Part shown: positions 43,134-55,099 of the stretch, piece by piece | Position numbering within the stretch: position 1 is the first letter of the stretch | Layout: the number at the start of each line of letters is the position of its first letter | Origin: Pictodentalium vernedei | Taxonomy: Eukaryota; Mollusca; Scaphopoda; Dentaliida; Dentaliidae | DNA length: 64,000 bases | Reading direction: 5' to 3' | Assembly: GCA_031216915.1 (NCBI GenBank) | Contig: CM062291.1 | Location: 37,576,484-37,640,483 of the forward strand | Position numbers and translations under genes: made by a program | The notes under the pieces: generated by a model | What the model saw: only the letters and a program-made list of their open reading frames with translations | Told to the model about the DNA's origin: nothing | The model's database searches: none

Positions 43134-45240
43134 AGCTCAACTTTGGCGAAGCCAAATTTGAGCTTATGCCTTGGTCAGTCGTCCGCCGTCTGTCTGGCCG
43201 GGCCAACATTGGGGGTTTAGGGGATATTATTATTAGGGGCTAATTAAGGTAGTGTTAGGGTTAGGAGTGGGGTGGGGTTAGGGGTAGCCCCAGAGTAGGG
43301 CTTAAGGTTGGGGAGGGTTAGGTCCCAGGGGGGTTAGGGTTGGCTCAGGGGTGGTGTTTTAGTTTTAGTAGCCCCTAAACCGAAAAATAGCTCCTAATCC
43401 TATTGGCTTGGCTAGGGTGGGGTTGGGACAGGGGTGGGGTGGGGGTTAGGTATAGGGGTGGCCCCAGAGTAGGGCTTAAGGTTGGGGGTTAGGTCCCGGG
43501 GTGGGTGGGGGTTAGGGTCTGGGGTGGGCTTTTAAGGTTTAGGGTCAGGGTGGGGTAGGGTTAGGGTGTGGTTTTTGGGTGGAGGGGTGGGGTTAGGGTT
43601 AAATATAAGTTCTAGGGTGGAGGGGGTGGGGTTCTGGGTAAAGTAAGGTTTTGGACATTCAAAATGTTTTTTTGGTAGCCCATAAACCCGAAATGTTGGA
43701 ACGTCCGTCTGTCCTTCTGTCCATCTGTCCATCAGTAATTCAATACGGCTCGGGCTAGAGGCCGTGTTTATGAACCGATCTTTACGAAACTTCTTGGGTA
43801 CCTTTGTTATGACCGTGGGACGAGAACGAGTGTTTTGGGGTTCGGTCCGAAATTCAAGATGGCAGCCAGCCACCATTTTGTACCGATGATGCAGAAATCT
43901 GTTTTTTTCACAGAACTTCCATATGAAAGAACTGATTTGAATAATTTTTTGTATGAATGTTTAGTACCATGGGATACATCACATATAATACAGGTTTTTT
44001 TCTCGTATGTAAATTATGCAAATTAGACTAACTTTGATGTATTTAGTGTTACTTTCAACACTGTCAGTGCAAATGCCAATACGGCTCGGGCTAGAGGCCG
44101 CATTTATGAACCGATCTTTATGAAACTTCTTGGGTACCTTTGGTATCACCGTGGAACGAGAACGAGTGTTTTTGGGTGCGGTCCGAAATTCAAGATGGCC
44201 GCTGGCAGCCATTTTTTTCATAATTAGAGGCAATCAGATTTTTGCGCAGAACTTCCACATGAAAGCTCTGATTTGAATAATTTTTTGTGTGAATGTTTAG
44301 TACCATGGGATACATCACATATAATACGGGTTTTTTTCTCGTGCAGAAATTATGCAAATTAAATGGATGTTGATTTTTTCAGTGCTACTAACACCCAGTA
44401 ATTACACATGTCAATACGGCTTGGGCTAGAGGCTGTATTTATAAACCAATCTTCATGAAACGTCTTGGGTACCTCTGCTATCACCTTGGGACGAGAACGA
44501 GTGTTTCTGAGTGCGGTCCAAAATTCAAGATGGCTGCCAGTGGCCATTTTGTACCGAAATTAGGTCTAATCAGTTTTTTGTACACAACTTCTATACGGCT
44601 CAGGCTAGAGGCCGTATTTATGAACCGATCTTTACGAAATGTCTTGGGTACCTTTGTTATCACCGTGGGATGAGAACGGGTGTTTTGGGGTGTGGTCCGA
44701 AATTCAAGATGGCCACCAGCAGCCATTTTGTACCAAAATTAGTGCAATCAGTCTTTTGTACAGAACTTCTGTATGAAAGTTCTGATTTGAATAATTTTTT
44801 GTTTGAATGTTTAGTAAAATGGAATACATCACACACAGTACGGTTTTTTTTCTCGTGCAGAAATTATGCAAATTAGATGAATTTTGATTTATTTAGTGCT
44901 ACTTATACACTGTAAGTGCACATGTCAACACGGCTCGGGTTAGAGGCTGTATTTATCAACCGATCTTCACGAAACTTCTTGGGTACCTTTGTTATCACCT
45001 TAGGACGAGAACGACTGTTACCGAGAGCGGTCCAAAATTCAAGATGGCTGCCAGTGGCCATTTTGTACCGAAATTAGGTCCAATCAGTTTTTTGTCACAA
45101 CTTCTATACAGCTCGTATTTATGAACTGATCTTCACGAAACTTCTCAGGAATGAGTGTGTTTTGGGATGCCTTTGTTATCACTGTGCTATGAGAACAAAT
45201 ATTTTGGGGTTCAGTCAGACCCACTGTGGGACTCAAAGAT
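43134..45240 (+). mobile_element. Helentron-like family E element with G-rich block
   Basis: 5' hairpin AGCTCAACTTTGGC with partner GCCAAATTTGAGCT, then 'gtcgtccgccgtctgtctgg'. After a G-rich block come units of about 335 bases ('caatacggctcgggctagag', 'gatctttacgaaacttctt', 'gaaattcaagatggc') at about 43741, 44078, 44412, 44590 and 44928. The 3' end is unclear. Confidence 0.6.
43240..43640 (+). repeat. G-rich TTAGGG-like tandem block
   Basis: Two units about 174 bases apart ('cagagtagggcttaaggttg' at 43291 and 43465) rich in GGTTAG, TTAGGG and GGGGT. Degenerate, not a clean telomeric array. Confidence 0.75.
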
Positions 45241-45362
45241 TTCTTTTCTAGTTTAGCATCTGACTGTCACCCACCTTTACAACACTTTACCTATACATTT
45301 GTTACAGGCTATGATCAGTATTTATGTACAGGCCGTTACAATACTTTATATGTACCTTTGTT

Positions 45363-45587
45363 CCCCGTGGGAACCCCGGGAAGTAAGCAGCCCTTGTTTA
45401 CTGTGGTAAACCAGTTCCGCTTTACTAGTACAATAGGACCCAGTGACCAATGCTTGGGGTGAAAGTCCTCTAAAATGGGCAACATGTTGATCAACGATTG
45501 CCTAAACTTGACTTCATCTCCATGTTGTGTCACGATTAGCCATGGTGCATCAATATGTGACGTTAACCACCAACAAACAAACAAACA
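45363..45587 (+). mobile_element. SINE, second type, with 15-base target repeats
   Basis: Starts ccccgtgggaaccccgggaa and ends 'cgattagccatggtgc' with a CAAACAAACAAACA tail. Exact target repeats atatgtacctttgtt flank it (45348-45362 and 45588-45602). Its tail matches the tRNA-type SINE at 41672, but the body does not. Confidence 0.85.
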
Positions 45588-45602
45588 ATATGTACCTTTG
45601 TT

Positions 45603-46596
45603 ATCATGTCATTACCTAGATGTTTGTCATTGTTGTGTCACATACTATACATGTACATGTCTCGACAAGTTGAGCTACAGTGTCATTGACACTTTCATTG
45701 AATTTCAGATCTATCTTTGGTGTGATGCCTAGATGGAAGCTATCAAATTTTTCTAAATTTCATTAAAAAACATGGCTGTCAACAGCTATCTTGGATTGGC
45801 ATTTGAATTGTCAACAATTCCATTAGCAGGCTCCATCCCTCCCCGATATTTTTCAGATTTTATTTGTATCTTTGGCGTGATGTCTTTTCTGTAGAGACTT
45901 GAGTGAGTGACATGGCATTACTGGATCTTTCTGTTTAGTTCAGTCCCTTCTTGGACAAGTTGAGCTGCAGTGTCATTGCCACTTTCATTTGCATTCTCAA
46001 GTTATGTTATCACCCGTACCTTAGGTACCTTAGAGATGTTTTGAGATATTAGTTTTAAATTTTCAACATTTGTCAGACATCATAGGAGGATGATGCATGC
46101 CAAAATCTTTTGAAAAAAAAATTCAAGATGGCTGAATGGCAGCCATTTTTGTTTGTCATTTTTTTTGCTATATTTGACTTTATCACTTGTATCTTTGTTT
46201 ATGTTACCACCTGTATCTGATAGATGCTTCGACGCTGTACTTTTATTTTTATGCCATTGGTGATACATAATAGGAGGACAATGCCCGTCAAAACTTTTTG
46301 AAAAAAATTTCAAGATGGCCGACCAGTGGCCGAATGTTTTCATTTTTGGTAACCTACTATAGAACGATGACTTACAGATCAAGTTTGAGTTTCATGCTGA
46401 TTGCATTATTCTTGTGTAGTTATGGCCCTTGGAAATATGGAAAACGCCAAAATATCAGTTGTTTTCCGGACTTTTTTTGCAAACGCTTCAACAGAATGAT
46501 TTCATTTTTGGTAACCTACTATAGAACGATGACTTACAGGTCAAGTTTCATTTGCACTCTGTCCATCTGTCAGTCAGTCTGTCAGTCACATTTTAG
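45603..46596 (+). repeat. Helentron-like family G repeat, right part
   Basis: Repeated phrases 'gaggatgatgcatgccaaaa', 'aaattcaagatggctg' and, from 46330, units of 'ttttggtaacctactataga' and 'gatgacttacagatcaagtt'. The last unit runs into 'gtcagtcagtctgtcagtca' and then the left end of alpha2. Confidence 0.6.
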
Positions 46597-47689
46597 TATT
46601 TTTATACTGTACCAATGACCCAGACATAGCTGGTGCTAACTCTTAAAATATAGGGCCAAACACAAATTTTGCCCCCCCAATCCCCAAAATTTGCATCTAA
46701 AACTAAAGAAAACATGTCCTGAGAGGCCCTCCACACTTCGCCCCTACTGCGCATGCGCAGTGTCAAGGACGTTCCGAAATTGGCGCCATTTATCATTCTA
46801 AGTTTGGCCCTTCATCAGTTAACATCTGACTGATCTTTGTGCTTTTAAATCTCAGTTTAAATGATGCCAGACACATAAATATTAGTGAAATGGTGATTCT
46901 AAGGAGGATAGAAAAGGAGGAGAGGAAAAGAATGTGTGACAGAATATTATCAGGGCTGTAACTTAAAATTTTTTAATGAAATTATGTTAAGTTACCTATT
47001 TTCAAGGCAGCAGCCATTTTGTTGTCATTCTGATTATTTAGTTACACTGTTTTTACAAGTGTTTTTCCTCTCTCCCTGTCCTTTAAGTTCCCCCTTGCTA
47101 TTCTCCCATGCTTTTGGCATAATTTCTGTAATTATTATTACTAAAATTTCTTGGGAGTTTAGCTGAATAACAGAATGAATTCTGTTCTTTCCCCATGTTT
47201 ACGTCTTCACCTACGGGTGGTTAGGCGTTGTGTTCTGCATCTACCATCTGATGTTCTGCAGTTTCTTCCCTGGAAGTCTCTGTTTTGCATCAGATGGTGT
47301 ATTTTGGTAACTGATTTCGGGCCTGGGTGCCTGGAGTCTTATTTTAGTGTTTTTACACTCATTGTTTACATTTACAACAGCCCTCTGTGTGAGGGGGGGA
47401 TTTCTAAATAATAATATCTTTATGTTATTTCAATCATAACTAGATACATTATTATTGTTCGTAAGTGTTGAATAAATTGTTTAAAATATTTTTAAAATTT
47501 TTGTCCACACTTAGGCTTGGGATCCATTGGGGCTCAACGTTACTTTTCAGAAACTTGGGCTGTTCTGAAAAAATATTTTTTCAAAATATTTTGATTTCAA
47601 TTATTTTTTCTATATTAATGGATCATATTATTATTATGTATTTTGATTGCCAGGGGTTAGTGCGAGTACCAGGACTTGTTTTCTTTTCA

Positions 47690-50600
47690 CATTGAAAGGA
47701 TATTGATCAATTGTTTTAAGAGGAAGTCTTCCTCTGACCTTATTATCATTCTTATGTGGTCAGTGTACTCGCATTAACTCCGGTTCTGTATCGTATGATT
47801 TCGATGACAATATGGGAAGCGTATGTCACGGTATGTTGTTGGGGATTTGGACACTCCGGTCCTTTCCCCGCAGGGTCACTCTACTTTATCAATTTCTATT
47901 TCAGACGATCAAGATTAGGGTGATGTATCTGTGATGTCTTCCAACAGTGTGCCTCCGTCGTCACAATTAATGAAGGGCTAGCGGAAAAGTGCTCATGTAA
48001 TACGCCAATTGCCTAAGAGGACCCTAGTAGGTTCGACGGCCTTTGACGTCCGCTAGCTCGCCCGGTGTAGCGTCCATTCACCGAATGGTTCGGCAGCCGG
48101 GTTCGTCCGTTGCGGTCTAGAAGGAATTTTGGGGTGATGCGAGCACTATAAAATTAACTTAATGCACACCCAGTGACGGCGGATCGGAGGGAGAACGGAG
48201 GAAGCCTTTTAGTCCGGTTCATAGCTCGTTCCGGTCCATCCGGACGGCAAGCGAGAGAGGCCCCTCTCTCGTTCAACAACATCTGGCCCCAGATGTTGTG
48301 GTACAAATGTGTCGTTAGCGGAGCATACGTCCGTCGCTCGGGACGCTCCGTTGTATAGGCAGTCCGCTGAGACTGCTAAGGCTTCCTCTTCTCGTCAGCG
48401 CACACGACCGCACCTTGGCTGCGTGACCGCCGATATATTACCAGCTTCGCCGATCAAGGATTCTTCGGCGACCAGGTCACACCATCCGGCAGCCAGGGAT
48501 TCGAGACCGATGGACTCCGGACGTTCGCATAGGAAAAGTATGCGGGAGCCATCTGATGCGGAGCTGCCCTCGGCGAAGCAGCGATAGACTGCGCCTCCGC
48601 AGGTCTCGACGCCGGACATTCTTGTGCACATAGCACAGCTTATCGCAGCATCCCAGCAGCCGACAGAAACGGTGTCGGATCGAGAATTATCCGACAGCGC
48701 TGGGTCGGTAGCCGGGGACTCGAGGCCTGCAGACTCCGGACGTTCGCATAGGAAGTATGCGGGAGTCAACGTACATGGAGCTTCCAGCGGCAATGCATCG
48801 TAAGTCCGCTACTGCACAGGCCTCGGGAACGGACGTGCTTTCCTTAATAGCACAGTTTATCGCAGCATCCCAGCATCAACTGAATCTGTCGCATATATTT
48901 TATCCGACGATGCTGGGTCGGGACGCTCCGCGGAAGCGGGTACGGACGTCCGAAAGTTTCATCCGGTCCGACGGGATACCGAAAGGGATTCGGTGGATTT
49001 CAAGCTTTCCCTTTCGGAACAACATATGCTGCGATGCCGGATAAGAAACTGATAGCGTCGGTGGACTTAGAAATTTTTGGTTCGGTTCAGGGACATCGTC
49101 CCTCAGTTCCGACATAGTCCAATAATGTCACACAAACTTTCGAATTATTGAACGACGCTATATATATTATTATTTTATGCTTGCTATCCAAGCATTTCTG
49201 GTTTCTTGTTCGAAGAGTTATGGACATGTCTTTCAAAAGTGTGCCTCTGTCGTCATAGTTAATGAAGAGTTAGCGGCAATAAGTGCTCATGGAATATGTC
49301 TATCGCTTACGGAGTGACATTCGCTAGCTCACCCGGTGTAGCGTACATTCATCGAATGGTTCGGCTGCCGGGTTCGTCCGTTGCGGTCTAGGAAGGAGAT
49401 TTGGGTGATGCGAGCACTTTAATTACTTTAGTACTCACCCAGTGACGGCAGATTGAGGACAGATCGGAGGAAGCCAACAACATAGGGGACCGCATGTTGT
49501 GGTTCAGATATTTTACATTCGGAGCATATGTCCGTTGCTCGGGACGCTCCGTTATATTGACAGTCCGAGAGACTGTCTTTAATGCTTCCTCATCCTCACA
49601 GCAGGGCACACGACCGCACATTGGCTACGTGACCTCGAGTATCCGATCAGTTTCGGCATTCAGTGATTCCACAGCGAATAGGTCGCGCCATCCGGTAGCC
49701 AAGGGACACGAGGCCTATACACTCCGTTCGCTCGCATATTGGAAGTATGCACGGGGTAACGATCTCGGAGCTTCCTGCGGCAATGCATCGTAAGACCGCT
49801 GCTCCTCAGGCCTCAGTGACGGACGTGCTATCCGAGTTAGCACAGTTGTTTCGCAGCATCCCAGCAATTGACGGTTTCTCGGTCGAATCAGGAATTATCT
49901 GACGGCGCTGGGTCGGTGCGGTCCGCGGTTGCATCAAGCTACGGACGACCGAACGCTTTATAGGGTCCGACAGGATGGCGAGAGGGATTCGAAAGATTTC
50001 GAGTTTTCCCTTTAGTAGTATCGGAAGATGCCTTTCATATCTTCTGGCATTTCTTCCAGTGATTATTTTTCGGACTTCATTGCTGCGATCTTGGATAAGA
50101 GACTTATAGCGTCATTGGACTCGGATTTTTCGATCGGTACAGGGACTTTGTCCCTGACTTACCGACGCAGTCCAATATTGTCATTACAACATGTGTTTTA
50201 TTTTTCGACGCTATATATTTATATATATATACAAGACGGCTACTAAGCATGATAGTTTAGTTTCTTGTCCGCGTGGCTCATTTCTGCCATTTTATCTTTT
50301 TTTACATATAGTTTATTTTGGCAGAGCAGGGCATACCGAGAGTTCATATGCGTCTAGACAGTGTGATTAAAGACTGCATATATTCTTTTTCACCGTTTAT
50401 GTCTTTTCCAATTTCAATGTTGGGAACGACATTATGTATATTAGACTTAACTTAGACGCTTTATTATACGTAATCCGCCTTACTGAGGCGTTATCATTAC
50501 GTCTTCAAGAAAAGATTTACGGGATATTATTCTCAATGTAATTTCTTTTGAGGGCAGTAGTTTGTTCACGTATAACTCCGCCCTTCAGTGGCTGATTGGA

Positions 50601-50720
50601 GTTGGTTAGACGTGATGCAGCCCTAGCTACATCCACGCGTGGATAGTAGGTTAAGAACTCTCTCAGAGTCGCTTCGTTCTCGGAGGAGCTTCTCTTCGAC
50701 GGCAACTTTCCGGCAATCCA
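47690..50720 (+). pseudogene. alpha2 gag remnants, duplicated
   Basis: The two large gag blocks of alpha1 recur here (about 47935-49180 and 49190-50240), followed by the gag C-terminal part to 50720. In addition, a unit of about 220 bases around 'gactccggacgttcgcatag' is repeated (48512 and 48732). The extra unit encodes a longer open stretch (48309-48587, SLAEHTSVARDAPLYRQSAE at the start). Stops and shifts prevent a full product. Confidence 0.75.
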
Positions 50721-52625
50721 TGAATTGCTTGATTTATACATTCTCTTGTCTATCTAGTGTTACAAGAAATTCAGACTGGGGCAAACATTCGGTGGTTGAC
50801 TCAGAGAGTGCCGCCGCAGTTGCCGGACCCGAGTGTGGCTGTTATGACGGTTGCCAGTCAAAACAGATTGGGATATATACTGATCCCTACGGATTCGAAG
50901 TGCCAGGGTCTTTGGGTTCCGCAGTCTTTTAGCTATCAGTTAACTTCCGCGGAATAATGTTTTTTAGGCTTGCTTTATGTCATTGCATGAACATTATTCA
51001 GAAACGCATGCCCAAATTCCTGTCCTTTAATTCGACAGTAGTGGCGTATCTCCGGAACCAGGGAGGCACTCTTTCGTTTCCGTTATTCAATTTAATGGAA
51101 AGAATCCGTCTGTTGGTTATAGTACACCAAGTTCAGTTTTGGTCCGTCATATTCTGGGTCGTCTGATTGTTTTATCGCACTCCCGTTCTCTTACGGGTCG
51201 CTTGTTGCTGTCAGAATGGACTCTCAACAAACAAGTATTCAATCAGATTTGCTATCTATGGGAGCGCCCAATGATGTTTTATTTATGACACAGCTGGCTA
51301 ATCAATTGCAGACGTATGTGTTGGCTTGTCCAGATCTCTGAGCTAATACTGTTAACGCTCTATTGATCTATAGGACAGAATGATAGGATACGCGTATCCT
51401 CCGGCGCTGTTGTTTTTAGCAGGTATTGCTAAGATAAACAACCACAATACATTTCTGTTGATAGCATCTCTATCTTCACAGAGATCATGAGTAATTTACT
51501 CTCTTGTCTACTGTGGATCTTAACGTGAAATCTTCCTCTATGTGAGGATCTTTTTTCACTGGGTAAATCGTGTCATCTTTATCACAACCAGCAAGGTCGC
51601 AACCTTCATGTATTCCGTTGTGTGGTCCGTATTGCATTGTAAGCACTGTACTGGACGAGCTTTGGACGCGATTTCTTACTATAGGAGATCCTCTTCTTCG
51701 CTATTCTATGCGACTAAAGTGGAGGCTCTTCCGTCGTGGTGTAGGGATCATTATGTTCATATGGTTGATCCCTCCATACTACTCATTGCTATTTTTTAGT
51801 ATACTTGTTTCACAAGATCTACTGCAGCCTGTTGTTATTTAGGTTATAGGTTTATGTTACCTCATACCTATGCACTCTACGATAGTTTACAATTGAGTCC
51901 TTTGTCTCTTTATCTAAGTCAGTTAGTAACTTTTTGATAAATAGACTTAGAATCTTTAGATTAAATTCCTATACGGATTTTAACTTCAGGTTCTTATTTA
52001 GCTAAGTAATCATTTGAGCCTCTGGAAACAGTAGTTTTCAAATTCTGACCTTTTAGACAGTAATTCTGTTGGTTTCTCTTTTACTGTAGAGTCAGTGAGT
52101 TTCATGCACTATCGATGGATGATTTTCACTTTCATAGTTTCGGAATCAATACTTCCGTTACTATTTAGGTTGGATTGTTGCATAAGAGTTAGGCTCCTAT
52201 TATCCGGAACCTATTATTTTAAGGTCCTTCCGTCTTCATATGGGCATAGGCCTTTACTCTTTCCGGGTACAGTTTATGTATTTATAAACAGATATCTGTT
52301 TATTACAAGGGCGTAAGCTTCTTCTGTCTTTGATGTCTAGTAGAAGGACGTTACGCTCCATTTTATTGTTAATGGATTCTATTAACTAGCGTACTGCTTA
52401 TGGTATATCATTGGCTTAGCAGTTGTGCTTAAGATTTCGGCTCATGAAGTAAGAGTTCTTCTACTTCTTGGGCTTACATTAATAGTGTTCTATTATAGAT
52501 TTTTGAAGGCTGCTCATTGCGCTCAGCCATCCATTCATGAATTTTATCTCAGAAATATCGAGTCCATTTCTGGAGGCCTCTATTGTTAGGTCTATTATCT
52601 ACTGCTCAGAATGTCATTCACTTAA
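50721..52625 (+). pseudogene. alpha2 RNase H tail and YR remnants
   Basis: Same order and many of the same stops as 10334-12240 of alpha1. The YR part ends at 'cagaatgtcattcacttaac'. RT is absent. Confidence 0.75.
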
Positions 52626-52721
52626 CAGTTGCTACTATAGCTAGGTAGGCTGTCTGTTTCGGCAGTGTCTCCGTTCGGCTGCCCTCTTCGCTCTGGGCTA
52701 TTTGACCCAGGGCAAGAAAAA

Positions 52722-52738
52722 GGGGGGGGGGGGGGGGG
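52722..52738 (+). repeat. G-tract (17 G) downstream of YR, alpha2
   Basis: Same position as in alpha1, shorter. Confidence 0.9.
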
Positions 52739-53214
52739 AGGGTGTTCCCTTGGGTCACCTGTTTTTACTATGAAAACAAGGGGATACCTCCTCCGGAGTT
52801 AGTAATTCTGAGCTGTTATTGGGATGGTTGTTTAGTGAGAAGTTTAAGTTTATAAAATTCATTCAAGTCTTAGTTTTTAAAGTATAGCTTTTGAATATTG
52901 CATATGTCAACGGACATGATTATGCAATTCTCACACACTTTTAGGAGTATAAGAGTCTCTATTCTCTAGACTTACTTTATTATTGGCTTACTTTAAAAAT
53001 TATTAGTATAAGGATTATTGGATATTAATAGAGTACATGGATGTATGAAGCTCAATTTTTGGAAGGTGTTGTATCTTTCTAATTTATCATAAATAAGAAA
53101 GATACATGTAAGGCCTATTACTTCTTTTCCCTACAGGGGATGACTCTATTTTATTTTATTGAGCGTATTCCATTTTGCTCTATGTCCTTGGCCCTCCAGC
53201 CTTTTTACTATTCA

Positions 53215-53603
53215 GCTATGTCTGGGTCATTGGTACAGTATAAAAATGTTAAAAAATTTATAGTAATTTATATATTTTTTATACTTACCAATGACCCAGA
53301 CGGGGATGGCCCTCCCAGGAGTTGGGAACTCTTGCCTCCCCGCTGAGTACATAGCGCTTACCAGGCACTGGTTATTAGAATGATAAATGGCGCCAATTTC
53401 GGAACGTCCTTGACACTGCGCATGCGCAGTAGGGGCGAAGTGTGGAGGGCCTCTCAGGACATGTTTTCTTTAGTTTTAGATGCAAATTTTGGGGATTGGG
53501 GGGCAAAATTTGTGTTTGGCCCTATATTTTAAGAGTTAGCACCAGCTATGTCTGGGTCATTGGTAAGTATAAAAAATATATAAATTACTATAAATTTGTT
53601 AAC
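53215..53603 (+). repeat. alpha2 internal complementary region and right terminal repeat
   Basis: 53215-53301 is complementary to the two outer ends. 53375-53603 is the right inverted repeat with ACTGCGCATGCGCAGT at 53415-53430. Confidence 0.9.
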
Positions 53604-54021
53604 TTTCCAGACTTTTTTTTGCTCACGGGACTGAGATCTGGCCCCAGATCTCCGACACATGTCCCGTATTAAAAAGCCTCAGACGACTAGCTATTGACCG
53701 AACCTGCGAAGTCAGATAGCTAGTCTGCGGTCAATACTGGGATGCTGCATGATTTCATTTTTGGTAACCTACCTTTGAACAATGACTTATAGATCAAGTT
53801 TGAGTTTCATGCTGATTGCATTATTCTTGTAAGAGTTATGGCCCTTGGAGATATTTAAAAGCTCCAAAATATCAGTTTTCTGGACGTTTTTTTAGAGAAA
53901 CGCTTCAACAGAATGATTTCATTTTTGGTAACCTACTATAGTACGATGACTTACAGATGAAGTTTCATTTGCACTCTTTCCATCCGTCAGTCTGTCAGTC
54001 AGCCTGCCAGTCACACTTTAA
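53604..54021 (+). repeat. Family G repeat with a small palindromic insert
   Basis: Family G units ('ttttggtaacctac', 'gatgacttatagatcaag') join alpha2 to alpha3. Between about 53632 and 53750 is a foreign block of some 120 bases with self-complementary parts ('agatctggccccagatct', and 'gactagctatt' with 'gatagctagtc'). Confidence 0.6.
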
Positions 54022-55099
54022 TATTTTTATACTGTACCAATGACCCAGACATAGCTGGTGCTAATTCTTAAAATATCGGGCCAAACACAAATTTTGCCCC
54101 CCAATCCCCAAAATTTGCATCTAAAATCAAAGAAAACATGTCCTGAATGGCCCTCCACACATCACCTCTACTGCGCATGCGCAGTGTCAAGGACGTTCCG
54201 AAATTGGCGCCATTATTCATTCTTAGTTTGGCCCTTCATCAGTTAACATCTGACTGATCTTTGTGCTTGTAAATCTCAGTTTAAATGATGCCAGACACAT
54301 AAATATTAGTGAAATGGTGATTCTAAGGAGGATATAGAAGGAGGAGAGGAAAAATGTGTGACAGAATATTATCAGGGCTGTAACTTAAAATTGTTTAATG
54401 AAATTATGTTAAGTTACCTATTTTCGAGGCAGCAGCCATTTTGTTGTCATTCTTGTTATTTAGTTACACTGATTTTTCAGTGTTTTCCTCTCTCCCTTTC
54501 CTTTAAGTCCCCTCTTGCTATTCTCCCATGCTTTTGGCATAGTTTCTGTAATTATTATTACTAAAATTTCTTGGGAGTTTTAGCTGAATAACAGAATGAA
54601 TTCTGTTCTTTTCCCCATGTTTACGTCTTCACCTATGGGTGGTTAGGCATTGTGTTCTGCATCTACCATCTGATGTTCTGCAGTTTCTTCCCTGGAAGTC
54701 TCTGTTTTGCATCAGAAAGTGTATTTTTGGTAACTGATTTCGGGCCTGGGTGCCTGGAGTCTTATTTTAGTGTTTTTACACTCATTGTTTACATTTACAA
54801 CAGCCCTCTGTGTGAGGGGGGGGATTTCTTGAAAATAATATCTTGATGTTAATTTAATCATAACTAGATATATTATTATTGTTCGTAAGTGTTGCATAAA
54901 TTGTTTAAAATATTTTTAAATTTTTTGTCCACACTTAGGCTTGGGATCCATTGGGGCTCAACGTTACTTTTCAGAAACTTGGGCTGTTCTGAAAAAATAT
55001 TTTTTCAAAATATTTTGATTTCAGTTATTTTTTCTATGTTAATGGATCATATTATTATTATGTATTTTGATTGTCAGGGGTTGGTGCGAGTACCAGGAC

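Larger units (their letters stand above)
46597..53603 (+). mobile_element. DIRS copy alpha2 (non-autonomous)
   Basis: A 7.0-kb element with left inverted repeat 46597-46800, right inverted repeat 53375-53603 and internal complementary region 53215-53301. It is almost a copy of alpha1 in layout: gag remnants, the same gag-to-RNase H deletion junction (near 50720), and YR remnants. It differs by an extra gag block near 48500-48722. Its two inverted repeats share variants (ACTAAAG, GAGAGGCCC, CCCCTACTGCG) that alpha1 and alpha3 lack. Confidence 0.9.

Noticed and set aside
43240-43640. True telomere or chromosome end
   Set aside because: The TTAGGG phrases are scattered and degenerate, with ordinary repeats on both sides.
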